Source of the DNA: an uncultured Treponema sp.
GTDB lineage: Bacteria > Spirochaetota > Spirochaetia > Treponematales > Treponemataceae
Assembly: GCA_934667505.1 (NCBI GenBank)
Contig: CAKULY010000010.1
Span: forward strand, 1-64,000
Direction of reading: 5' to 3'
Length of the DNA: 64,000 bases
The notes below the pieces were generated by a model that was not told the DNA's origin, did no database searches, and saw nothing but the letters and a program-made list of their open reading frames with translations. A program made the position numbers and the translations under genes. Positions 1-7,973 of the stretch are shown here, one piece after another; the stretch's first letter is position 1, and every line of letters starts with the position of its first letter.

Positions 1-214
1 ATTCTTTGCTGTACCTCATTTTCATACCCTCTTTATTCTCGGGTATTTTTCGACTGTACTTTTATAGTATCCGTTCAGAGTTTATTCAATTCATTCTTAT
101 TCATTTTGTTAGTTTAAATTCGCTGAAAGTTAGAATGAATAAACAAAACGATAGTGATTTTAATCAAGGCGGTAACTTTTATAACCGATAGTTAAATCAT
201 ATAGCGAATTTTAT

Positions 215-234
215 AATTATTTAGCTAAATAATT
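215..234. promoter_or_regulatory. 20-bp perfect palindrome upstream of mod
   Basis: AATTATTTAGCTAAATAATT is a perfect palindrome ending 29 nt before the mod start codon, with a TATAAT-like string partly overlapping its left edge (212-217). Its place suggests an operator or an RNA hairpin in the mod leader, but no regulator is known. The rest of 1-263 is AT-rich DNA in which I see no convincing gene. Confidence 0.4.
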
Positions 235-263
235 TCGCTTTTAGTTATCTTTCGGAGCATAAA

Positions 264-2273
264 ATGCCATTCACTGATTCACCAGAAACAAACGCGCTAA
301 AATCAAAAATTGAAGAAATATTAAAAACCGTTCCTGACTTTGTAACGCAGGGCGGAGAGCTGAAGCTCAACATAATAAAAAATGCGGCGGAAAACGGAGA
401 TGAAAAACTTCTTGCGCCTCTGCTGAAAAATGCCGCCACAAAAAAGGTTTTCTTCAAGCCTGTTCTGGACAGTTTTGTTTTTGAGAGCGCAAAATTCAAG
501 GAGATTTTGGAATATTCAAGCGGCTGCAACTCGTATTCAAAATATCTTGGGCAAAAAATCGGGCTTTACTTTGGAGATTCCGCGCTTACGGACAGAAGCG
601 AGATTGTGCTGAATTTTCCGTTCAAGGACTGCGTGCTTGAAGGCGGACAGAGCAAAGAGGACGGACTTGACGCATATTTTGAATGGAATGAAAAACTTCA
701 GGATTTTACAGAAAAGAAATCAAAACGCCGCGAAGTTTTTTACAACGAGATTTTGGCCCAGGACGAAATCGACAATCTTTTTAGTCCCAAGGCATTCTGC
801 AACGCAAAACGGTTTGAGCGCAATTCAGACGGAACAGCCACGCCTACCGAAACCACACATCTTAACCGCAATGCCGAAATAAACAGAAAGCGTGGACTTA
901 GCGACGACACAATCACCGACAACCTGATAATAAAAGGAAACAACCTGCTCGCGCTGCACTCGCTAAAAAAGGAATTTGCCGGAAAACTCAAGCTGATTTA
1001 TATCGACCCGCCCTACAACACGGGAAACGACGGTTTTGCCTACAACGACAACTTCAATCATTCAAGCTGGCTCACGTTTATGAAAAATCGCCTGGAAATC
1101 GCAAGGGAGCTTTTAAAGGAAGACGGAGTGATTTTTGTTCAGTGCGATGACAACGAGCAGGCGTATCTGAAAATTCTGATGGACGATATTTTTGGAAGAG
1201 AGAATTTTATTGCGGATTTTATTTGGCAACATAGAAAATCAAGCCAAAATGATATAGATATTTCATTGTCACATAATTACACATTGACTTATGCAAAAGA
1301 AAAAGAACTAAGTGAATTCAATCGGCTTGAAATAAATGAAACAAAATTTTCAAATCCTGACAATGACCCTAGAGGTGATTGGGTTGCAGACCCGATGGAT
1401 GCTCCTCATATAAGACCTAATCTGACTTATTCAATAACGAATCCTAATACAGGAATCCAGCACCTCCCGCCAAGCGGGAGGTGCTGGAGAATTTCTAAAG
1501 AGAAATTCTCCAGTGCCTTAGCCGAAGGCAGAATAATATTCGGAAAAAACGGAAAAGGAAGACCTCAATATAAAAGATTTAAAAGTGAGGCGTTAGAAAA
1601 AGGTGAAAATGTTTCATCTCTTTGGACAGACTGCGGAACAGCAACAGAAGGAACAAAGGAACTTCAATCTTTGTTTGGAGAAAAAGTGTTCTCAACTCCA
1701 AAACCTGAAAAATTGCTTGAGAGAATCATAAAAATCTCCACTTCTCCTTCCGACATCGTTCTTGACTATCATCTCGGCTCAGGAACAACCGCTGCGGTCG
1801 CGCATAAAATGAACCGCCAGTATATCGGTGTGGAGCAGATGGACTACATCGAAAGCGTTGCCGTTGAGCGTCTTAAAAAGGTAATCTGCGGAGAACAGGG
1901 CGGCATCTCAAAATCCGTAGGTTGGCAAGGAGAAGGCTCGTTTGTCTATATGGAGCTTGCAAAGAAAAACGAGCGCGCGGCGGAGCTTATTTCCTCATGC
2001 AAAAATCTTGACGAGCTAGTAAAAATATTCGACACGCTGAGCAAAAAATATTTTCTTCATTATAATGTACGCGTAAAGGAATTCAGAAACGAAATCGCAA
2101 CAAGCGGAAAATTCGCCGCGCTTCCGCTTGAACGCCAAAAAGAAATGTTCATCCGTATGCTGGATTTGAATCAGCTTTATGTGAATGTCTCCGACCGCCA
2201 CGACGCCACAACCGGACTTGCTCAAAACGACATCACATTCACCGAAGATTTTTACAGATTGAAGAACGACTAA
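264..2273 (+). CDS. mod: Type III restriction-modification methyltransferase (Mod)
   Basis: Adenine-specific DNA methyltransferase of a type III R-M system; it recognises the site, methylates adenine-N6 with SAM and also guides Res. The 669-aa protein has the beta-class order: the catalytic DPPY box first (YIDPPYNTG, about residues 246-254) and the SAM-binding motif later (LGSGTTAA near 504, followed by YIGVEQMDY). The variable block between them is the target-recognition region. The start is ATG with GGAG 8 nt upstream. Res follows at 3100 with a HEPN/Abi gene in between, so the three probably form one operon. Oddity: residues about 398-423 are encoded by three back-to-back perfect hairpins (separate entry). 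The recognition site cannot be told from sequence. Confidence 0.93.
   Translation: MPFTDSPETNALKSKIEEILKTVPDFVTQGGELKLNIIKNAAENGDEKLLAPLLKNAATKKVFFKPVLDSFVFESAKFKEILEYSSGCNSYSKYLGQKIGLYFGDSALTDRSEIVLNFPFKDCVLEGGQSKEDGLDAYFEWNEKLQDFTEKKSKRREVFYNEILAQDEIDNLFSPKAFCNAKRFERNSDGTATPTETTHLNRNAEINRKRGLSDDTITDNLIIKGNNLLALHSLKKEFAGKLKLIYIDPPYNTGNDGFAYNDNFNHSSWLTFMKNRLEIARELLKEDGVIFVQCDDNEQAYLKILMDDIFGRENFIADFIWQHRKSSQNDIDISLSHNYTLTYAKEKELSEFNRLEINETKFSNPDNDPRGDWVADPMDAPHIRPNLTYSITNPNTGIQHLPPSGRCWRISKEKFSSALAEGRIIFGKNGKGRPQYKRFKSEALEKGENVSSLWTDCGTATEGTKELQSLFGEKVFSTPKPEKLLERIIKISTSPSDIVLDYHLGSGTTAAVAHKMNRQYIGVEQMDYIESVAVERLKKVICGEQGGISKSVGWQGEGSFVYMELAKKNERAAELISSCKNLDELVKIFDTLSKKYFLHYNVRVKEFRNEIATSGKFAALPLERQKEMFIRMLDLNQLYVNVSDRHDATTGLAQNDITFTEDFYRLKND
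1457..1530 (+). repeat. Three contiguous perfect hairpins inside mod
   Basis: Hairpin 1 pairs 1457-1470 with 1474-1487 (14 bp, loop CAA). Hairpin 2 pairs 1484-1496 with 1501-1513 (13 bp, loop AAAG). Hairpin 3 pairs 1514-1519 with 1525-1530 (6 bp). The DNA encodes the conserved-looking PPSGRCWR...GRIIF stretch of the Mod recognition region, so it is not an obvious insertion, but the density of perfect pairing is far beyond what coding needs. Confidence 0.85.
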
Positions 2274-2416
2274 AATGATGTATAATTATTGGAAAAGAAT
2301 GGAAATAATAGTTAAAAAAGACTGCCACGATCCCTGGCACTGCAAATAGCAGGAGAAAGGATTACGTGGCTTACAGATAGAATATATGCCATAATCCGAA
2401 AAAAGTCAAAGGAATA

Positions 2417-3091
2417 ATGATGGATAGAACGACTTTTGAAAACTTAAAAAAGGCAATTTCACAAGAACGGATTGCCGTTTATATGACGGATGGAGTTGAC
2501 GAAGCAACAGCAATTGCACGCTATATTTATAATATCTACCTTTGCAAAAGCCTTTATCCGCTCATAAATATTTTTGAAGTGACATTGAGAAATAGCATAG
2601 ATTCATCACTTTCCACATTTTTCGGAACTTCAGATTGGAACACGGTTGTCCCGCTTTTACAGTCAGAAATGATGATGCTTGCAGAGGCACAGTTAAAAAT
2701 AAAGCGAAACGGAAAAAAGTTCAGTCATGGACGCCTTGTTGCTGAACTTACTTTAGGATTTTGGGTTGCTCTTATGGGAAGAAAATATAACACCCAAAGT
2801 TTTCAATTTGCAATAATAAAGAATAGCTTACATGGCTGTCCTAAAAATCAGAAAAGCTCTAGTGCCATACAAAAAAATCTTTCGGAAATCCGTTATTTGA
2901 GAAACAGAATCGCCCATCATGAGCGGATTTTACATTGGAAAGACTTAAAACAAAAACATGACCTGATTTTAAATTTTATATACTGGCTAAATCCAGATAT
3001 GTATAAAATTGCAGTCAAAAAAGATGACTTTGATAAATTGTATTCTGCTGGGCTTGGTCCATTTATTAGTTTTGTTAAAAATGAATTATAG
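2417..3091 (+). CDS. Abi-family HEPN protein between mod and res
   Basis: The 224-aa protein resembles the Abi_2/AbiD-AbiF family of abortive-infection proteins. An N-terminal helical segment reads NIFEVTLRNSID (about 51-62), a LTLGFWVALMGRKY block lies at 111-124, and the C-terminal half carries RNRIAHHER (162-170), a HEPN-type R-N-x3-H motif expected to form an RNase active site. By family knowledge such proteins stop growth of infected cells by RNA cleavage; that role here is inferred. It lies 143 bp after mod and 8 bp before res, in the same direction, so it is probably co-transcribed. Two ATG codons are possible (2417, 2420); AAAGGA at 2408-2413 is better spaced for the second. Confidence 0.8.
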   Translation: MMDRTTFENLKKAISQERIAVYMTDGVDEATAIARYIYNIYLCKSLYPLINIFEVTLRNSIDSSLSTFFGTSDWNTVVPLLQSEMMMLAEAQLKIKRNGKKFSHGRLVAELTLGFWVALMGRKYNTQSFQFAIIKNSLHGCPKNQKSSSAIQKNLSEIRYLRNRIAHHERILHWKDLKQKHDLILNFIYWLNPDMYKIAVKKDDFDKLYSAGLGPFISFVKNEL

Positions 3092-3099
3092 GAAAAACT

Positions 3100-5919
3100 A
3101 TGCTTTACGAAATAATTGAAAATCAGAAAGACACGCTCTATCCCGAAGATTACGAAATTCCTTCATACATAACGGACAACCTGAAATTTCCGCTTTATGA
3201 GTGGCAGAAAACCGCGCTGGAGAATTTCCTTATAAACGAAAGAACGCGCGCAATCAAGACGAAAAAAGGAGCCGTGTTGTCGCCGAACCATCTTATGTTC
3301 AACATGGCGACAGGAAGCGGAAAAACGCTGGTTATGGCGGCTCTGATTCTTTACTACTACAAGCAGGGCTTCCGCAATTTTATTTTCTTTGTGAACCAGA
3401 ATGCGATTCTTGGAAAAACTCAGGCGAACTTTATAGATAAAAACCACAATAAATATCTTTTTAAGGAAAACGTTGTGATTGACGGCGCGCCGCTGAATTT
3501 CAAGGAAGTTGAGATGTTCAGCAGTTCCTGCGATGCGCAGACTGTTCAGATAAAATTCACGACAATCCAGAAACTTCACAACGACATCTACAAGGAAAGC
3601 GAGAATTCCCTTTTGCTTTCGGATTTGCAAAAGCGCGACATTGTTTTGCTTGGCGATGAGGCTCATCACCTGAATGCGGCGACACTGAAAAAGAATTCTG
3701 CCGTTTCCGCTTCTTATGCAAGCGAGGAAAACGGAACTTTTTCCGACATCTCTTTTTTTGGCGAGCTGAAAGACAGTTCAAAAGATGAGGATATTGAACG
3801 CTCCTGGGAAACGACAGTTTGTCATTACATTCTGAACAAGGGCGGAAAATCTGCTGGGCAGAATAAAAATGTGCTTCTGGAATTCACTGCGACTGTTCCA
3901 GAAACCGAAGCCGCGCAGAAAAAATATGAAGACAAGATAATCACAAAATTTGCGCTCAAAGAATTTGTTGAAGCCGGATGTACAAAGCATATCCGGCTTG
4001 TGCGCACAAATCTTGAAACAAAAGAGCGTGTCTTGCAGGCGTTGCTTTTAAATTGGTACAGATATTCAATCGCGCTTAAATACGGAATTGCAAATTTTAA
4101 GCCAGTAATCTTGTTTCGCAGCAAGACGATTGATGAGTCAAAGTCTGACTATCAGAAATTCCTTGAACTGTGCAAAAATGTAGCTGCTGACGATTTTGAT
4201 TTTATAAAGAAAATTTCCGCATCTCAAAAGACAAAGCCGTTTCAGCCGGAAGCGGATAAAATTTCTGGCGCATATAGTCTTGACGGAAAAATCTTTGAGC
4301 GCATAAACGGTTATATGAATAAAAATCAATTTTCCTACGGTACGGTGGCTCAGTTTATAAAGGAAAATTTCGGCGAGCGAAATGTAATCATAACGAACAG
4401 CAAGTCCAACAAGACAAAAAAAGAAAAGACCGACGGCGAAACTGACCGGCTTTTGAACAGTCTTGAGGATTCTGCAAACCACATAAGGGCGATTTTTACA
4501 GTTCAGCGGCTTACGGAAGGCTGGGACGTTCTTAACCTTTACGATATTGTGCGTCTGTATTCCGGGCGCGACACGGATTTTAAGAGCAAAAAAGCCGGAA
4601 GCAGCACAACGAGCGAAGTTCAGCTTATCGGGCGCGGTGTGCGGTATTTTCCTTTTGAATATGAAGGCAAGGAAAAGAGCCACCGCAAGTTTGACAATGA
4701 TTTGCAGAACGAGCTTAGAATTCTGGAGGAATTTTATTTCCATAGCGACGATGATGTTAAATATATAAGCGAGCTTTCGCAGGAGCTTAAGCGCACTGGA
4801 ATTATAAGCGACACAAGAACGCAGAAAACTTTCCGCATAAAGGAAGACTCAAGAAAGGAGCTTGAAAAGCTTTATCTTTTTGTGAACGAACGGAAGGAAA
4901 ATCCTGAGCGCAGGCTGCGTACTCTTCCCGAAGATTTTAAGAACATTCCGCCTTTTGAACACGACCTGACGACTTCACTGTATTCAAATATCCGAACCGT
5001 AAATTTTCAAGGCGGTGACGAAGAGTTTTTGGCTGCGGACTCTCAGAATATTTTTACAGAAACTTTTACATTTTCGGATTTTATAGACGGTTACAGAAAT
5101 GTCTACACAAAAGCGCTTCATGTCTTGAACACAAATCCCGCGTCATATTTTTGCTTTGAGAATCTCCGCCAGAAATTCAATGTTTGCAGCACGGAAGATT
5201 TTTTTGAGTTCATAAAGGACATAAAAATCACTTTGAAACGCGACGCGGAATTTTCCGACATTCCGAACAAAAAAATTTTGGAAATGTTTGAAGAATTCTT
5301 CTTGTATTGCCAGAAAAATCTTAAAAGCTACGACAATCCGTTTGTGGGAAGCGATTTCAAGCTCGTTCTGTTTTCTGAATGTTTTGCGGCGGAAAAAGAA
5401 AAACTTATAAATATTGACGGGAAAAATCCTGAGACTTTGGAAAACGGCCTTCTTGAAAAAGAAATCTGCTCACAAGAATGTAAATGGTATGCGCTCGACA
5501 ATTTCTGGGGAACAGGCGAGGAACGGAATCTTGTCCAGTTTGTAAAGGAAAATCTTGGAAATCTCTATGAAAAATACGACAGAATCTGCCTTTTGCGGAA
5601 CGAGGAAGTTTACAAAATTTTCGCCTTTAAGGACGGACAGGGATTCCAGCCGGATTTTCTTCTGCTTCTGCGCGGAAAAAACGACGAGAACGCATATTTT
5701 CAGGTTTTCATAGAGCCGAAAGGAAAACATCTTGCCGGAAAAGACAATGACGGCTGGAAAGAAGAGTTCTTGGAAGAAATTTCAAGCCGGTACGGATTTT
5801 CAAAGCCAGTGCGTAAAGAAACGGAAAACTACTGCCTTTTGGGACTACCGTTCTTTAACGCAGGCGACAAGGCGATGAAAGAAAAATTCCGTGAACGGTT
5901 TGAAGAGATTGTGAGATAA
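3100..5919 (+). CDS. res: Type III restriction endonuclease subunit (Res)
   Basis: Helicase-nuclease partner of Mod; it moves along DNA using ATP and cuts when the complexes meet. The 939 aa contain a Walker A motif ATGSGKT (about 70-76), a DEAH-like Walker B motif GDEAHH (about 185), the SF2 motif VI LIGRGVRYFP (about 508) and, near the C terminus (about 848-877), FQPDFLLLL followed by FIEPKGKH, which fits a PD-(D/E)xK nuclease core. All catalytic elements look intact and the length is usual for the family. AGGA just before the ATG overlaps the end of the Abi gene, arguing for an operon. An R1 palindromic element starts 28 bp downstream and may end the transcript. Confidence 0.93.
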   Translation: MLYEIIENQKDTLYPEDYEIPSYITDNLKFPLYEWQKTALENFLINERTRAIKTKKGAVLSPNHLMFNMATGSGKTLVMAALILYYYKQGFRNFIFFVNQNAILGKTQANFIDKNHNKYLFKENVVIDGAPLNFKEVEMFSSSCDAQTVQIKFTTIQKLHNDIYKESENSLLLSDLQKRDIVLLGDEAHHLNAATLKKNSAVSASYASEENGTFSDISFFGELKDSSKDEDIERSWETTVCHYILNKGGKSAGQNKNVLLEFTATVPETEAAQKKYEDKIITKFALKEFVEAGCTKHIRLVRTNLETKERVLQALLLNWYRYSIALKYGIANFKPVILFRSKTIDESKSDYQKFLELCKNVAADDFDFIKKISASQKTKPFQPEADKISGAYSLDGKIFERINGYMNKNQFSYGTVAQFIKENFGERNVIITNSKSNKTKKEKTDGETDRLLNSLEDSANHIRAIFTVQRLTEGWDVLNLYDIVRLYSGRDTDFKSKKAGSSTTSEVQLIGRGVRYFPFEYEGKEKSHRKFDNDLQNELRILEEFYFHSDDDVKYISELSQELKRTGIISDTRTQKTFRIKEDSRKELEKLYLFVNERKENPERRLRTLPEDFKNIPPFEHDLTTSLYSNIRTVNFQGGDEEFLAADSQNIFTETFTFSDFIDGYRNVYTKALHVLNTNPASYFCFENLRQKFNVCSTEDFFEFIKDIKITLKRDAEFSDIPNKKILEMFEEFFLYCQKNLKSYDNPFVGSDFKLVLFSECFAAEKEKLINIDGKNPETLENGLLEKEICSQECKWYALDNFWGTGEERNLVQFVKENLGNLYEKYDRICLLRNEEVYKIFAFKDGQGFQPDFLLLLRGKNDENAYFQVFIEPKGKHLAGKDNDGWKEEFLEEISSRYGFSKPVRKETENYCLLGLPFFNAGDKAMKEKFRERFEEIVR

Positions 5920-5946
5920 AACATATATACTATTTAGGCTTTTTTT

Positions 5947-6040
5947 AATTAGCCCGAACTTCGAGTTTTTAGAAAGAAAGTAAATTCGTTGAGAGCGTTT
6001 TTTTTCACAATTTATAAAAAACTCGAAGTTCGGGCTAATT
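5947..6040 (-). repeat. R1 palindromic element, full copy (C1)
   Basis: Perfect 24-bp terminal inverted repeats (5947-5970 and 6017-6040; arms contain AGCCCGAACTTCGAG) flank a 46-bp core with AAATTCG. Read on the minus strand it aligns with the copy at 25993. It begins 28 bp after the res stop codon. The arms end in T5/A5 runs, so in RNA it would form a strong hairpin and could end transcription in both directions. Confidence 0.85.
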
Positions 6041-6060
6041 ATTATGTTAAAGTAAAATAA

Positions 6061-6222
6061 ATGAAGTTTAGTGATTTGTTGGTAAAAATTAGAAGACAAA
6101 AAAATGAACTCGTTATAGAAACTCTTTCTGATAAAAGTAAAGAGTACTTTTTAAGTTCTATTCAAGAAGATATTGAAAATAAGCATATAAATTGGAAGAA
6201 AGAGTTGAACCGTCTTCTGTAA
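6061..6222 (+). CDS. Small ORF, 53 aa, unknown
   Basis: An ATG-started frame giving a charged, helical-looking 53-aa peptide that begins MKFSDLLVKIRRQKNELVI and ends KKELNRLL. Its stop overlaps the start of the next small ORF (TAATG at 6220-6224), an arrangement typical of translational coupling. No clear Shine-Dalgarno sequence precedes it (TTAAAGTAAAATAA). I do not recognise a family. It may be a real two-gene unit at the edge of the defence island or the remains of a decayed gene. Confidence 0.4.
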   Translation: MKFSDLLVKIRRQKNELVIETLSDKSKEYFLSSIQEDIENKHINWKKELNRLL

Positions 6223-6371
6223 TGAAAATTCGTTGTTATGAAACTTCTACTGAAGGTATAAATTTTGCAAGTAAACTTGGATATACGTTAGAAAACATAT
6301 CTGAAAAAAATACAAGAACCTTTATTAAGAAAAAAGAAGCTTTGTGTTTTTTCAGACCAGAATATTCATAA
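6222..6371 (+). CDS. Small ORF, 49 aa, coupled to the previous one
   Basis: A 49-aa frame starting MKIRCYETSTEGINFASKL, overlapping the upstream ORF by 1 nt. The segment NFASKLGYTLENIS faintly recalls the C-terminal strand of small acetyltransferases (klGY/F), so this could be a fragment of a lost gene; that is weak. The stop codon is built into the left arm of the following terminator hairpin. Function unknown. Confidence 0.35.
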   Translation: MKIRCYETSTEGINFASKLGYTLENISEKNTRTFIKKKEALCFFRPEYS

Positions 6372-6415
6372 CCACTGCAAACTTTATTCTTTTTAGAACG
6401 TACTTTGCAGTGGTT
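6370..6415. terminator. Bidirectional terminator hairpin
   Basis: AACCACTGCAAA (6370-6381) pairs perfectly with TTTGCAGTGGTT (6404-6415) around a 22-nt loop rich in T. It lies between the converging small ORFs and the sensor kinase gene and probably ends both transcripts. Confidence 0.6.
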
Positions 6416-6432
6416 CGTTGCATAAACTTATC

Positions 6433-7932
6433 TCATCCGCCGCTCATCAGGCGAATCCATTCGTTGCGGTTGCGGACGTTGCATTTTTCGTAGATGTGCT
6501 GGATGTGCGTCGCGACGGTGCTTACGGCAATGAACAGGTGTTCGGCGATTTGTTTGTTGCTGTAGTTTTCGTACAGAAGGTTGGCGATTTCGACTTCTCG
6601 CTTTGAAAGGTTGAATATTTTATAGTATTCCTGGCGCATTTTTTGTGTGGCAAGGGATTTTTCTTCTTTTTGCTTTTGCGGCTGCCAGAATTCTTGTTTT
6701 TGTTCCGCCGGCAATCGTTCCATTTGCGAATGTGCTGTTTTTCCGGCAAAGTTTCTGTGCCTTCCGCTTTCTGTCTGTTCGTTCACAAAATCGGTTATGG
6801 TCTTTGCAAAATCTTTGCGCACATTCACGCACAAATAAAGAATCGAATAAATTTTCATCAGCAGTTCTTCCTGCGAAAACGGCTTAAAAATGTAGTCGAT
6901 AACGCCTTGTTTTATAAAGGAATTTTTGAGCGCAATATCCTGAACTCCAGTCAAAAACAAAAACGGAATATTTTTCAGGTTTTCATCGTTTTGGCAAAAG
7001 TCAAAAAACGCTTTTCCGCCCATAACCGGCATAACCATGTCAGAAACTATCAAATCCGGCACATTCTGGCTAATTTTACCAAGCGCGTCTTTTCCGTTTG
7101 TTGCCGTAATAATCGAACAGTACGGTTTTAAAAGCTCGGAAATATTTTTAAGCAGGGAAATATTGTCTTCAACAATCAGAATCAGATTTTTTGACATTAA
7201 ATTTTTCAGCCGGGAATCAAAATTCACATCATTGAAAAGTTTTTTGTCAAAAAGAATTTTGTTGTAATCTTTTTGCACGGAAAATTTCTGGAAAGTTCCG
7301 TTCTCAAAATCACAAGGATTCAGTTTTAATCTTGATTCAAAAACGACTTTGCAAAGATTTGCGGCATTTTCATTTTTAATGTCAGTTTCCATTTTATTTT
7401 TGGCAAGATTTTTCCCTTGATTTTCAGCCTGATTTGCACTCTGGTTTTCAATCGGAATGCAAAACGCCTGGCAACTTCCTCCGTAAAGTTTGCAGATTCG
7501 CCTCACAAGATGAAGCCCGATTCCCAAACCGCGGATATTTTCCGCAAGATTTTTGCCTCTTTCGCCAAAATTAAAAAGCGATTCCAGATTTTGAGCCAAA
7601 ATATTTTCAGAAAAATTAGAAACTTGATAAACCAGCTCGTTTTTCAGTTCATTGTATTCAATATTTATGCTGATTGCACCGTTTTCAACAGAATATTTTA
7701 GCGCGTTGTCAATCAGATTTGTAAAAACCGTCTCCAAAAAAAGCGGAAAAACCGAAACGCAAAGTTTTTCTTTGCATGAAGAAAAATAATTTATCTCAAT
7801 TCCTTTAAACTCTGAATACGGAACAAAATTATCCATAATCTGCTGGAAAATCTGCATAACGCAGACCGGCTTACACAGTCTTGAAACTTTTTTAACGTCC
7901 TGCTCCTGTTCTTCCAGCGAATTTACCATCAA
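6433..7932 (-). CDS. Hybrid sensor kinase, C-terminal part: HATPase - receiver - LuxR HTH
   Basis: Second part of a one-protein phosphorelay, out of frame with the first part only because of a G10 run at 8017-8026. It contains a histidine-kinase ATPase domain (LIDNALKYS N-box, RGLGIGLHLVRRI G-box), then a receiver domain (LILIVEDN at the start, phospho-acceptor Asp in VSDMVMPVMGG, Lys in FKPFS), and a C-terminal LuxR-type helix-turn-helix (LSKREVEIANLLYENYSNKQIAEHLFIAVSTVATHI region, last 65 residues). A kinase joined directly to a DNA-binding output would act as a membrane-tethered regulator. The annotated start here is an artificial internal TTG; in the ON frame translation comes through from 9383. 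No likely target genes can be named. Confidence 0.85.
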   Translation of the reverse strand: MMVNSLEEQEQDVKKVSRLCKPVCVMQIFQQIMDNFVPYSEFKGIEINYFSSCKEKLCVSVFPLFLETVFTNLIDNALKYSVENGAISINIEYNELKNELVYQVSNFSENILAQNLESLFNFGERGKNLAENIRGLGIGLHLVRRICKLYGGSCQAFCIPIENQSANQAENQGKNLAKNKMETDIKNENAANLCKVVFESRLKLNPCDFENGTFQKFSVQKDYNKILFDKKLFNDVNFDSRLKNLMSKNLILIVEDNISLLKNISELLKPYCSIITATNGKDALGKISQNVPDLIVSDMVMPVMGGKAFFDFCQNDENLKNIPFLFLTGVQDIALKNSFIKQGVIDYIFKPFSQEELLMKIYSILYLCVNVRKDFAKTITDFVNEQTESGRHRNFAGKTAHSQMERLPAEQKQEFWQPQKQKEEKSLATQKMRQEYYKIFNLSKREVEIANLLYENYSNKQIAEHLFIAVSTVATHIQHIYEKCNVRNRNEWIRLMSGG

Positions 7933-7973
7933 AGCAATGTTTTTTAGCCGCGAAATGTTTCCTTTTACGGATT

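Noticed and set aside
6..191. 61-codon frame at the window start
   Set aside because: Phe/Ile-rich AT-driven translation without a ribosome site.
4138..4743. 201-codon frame antisense to res
   Set aside because: Lies wholly inside the well-supported res gene; shadow frame.
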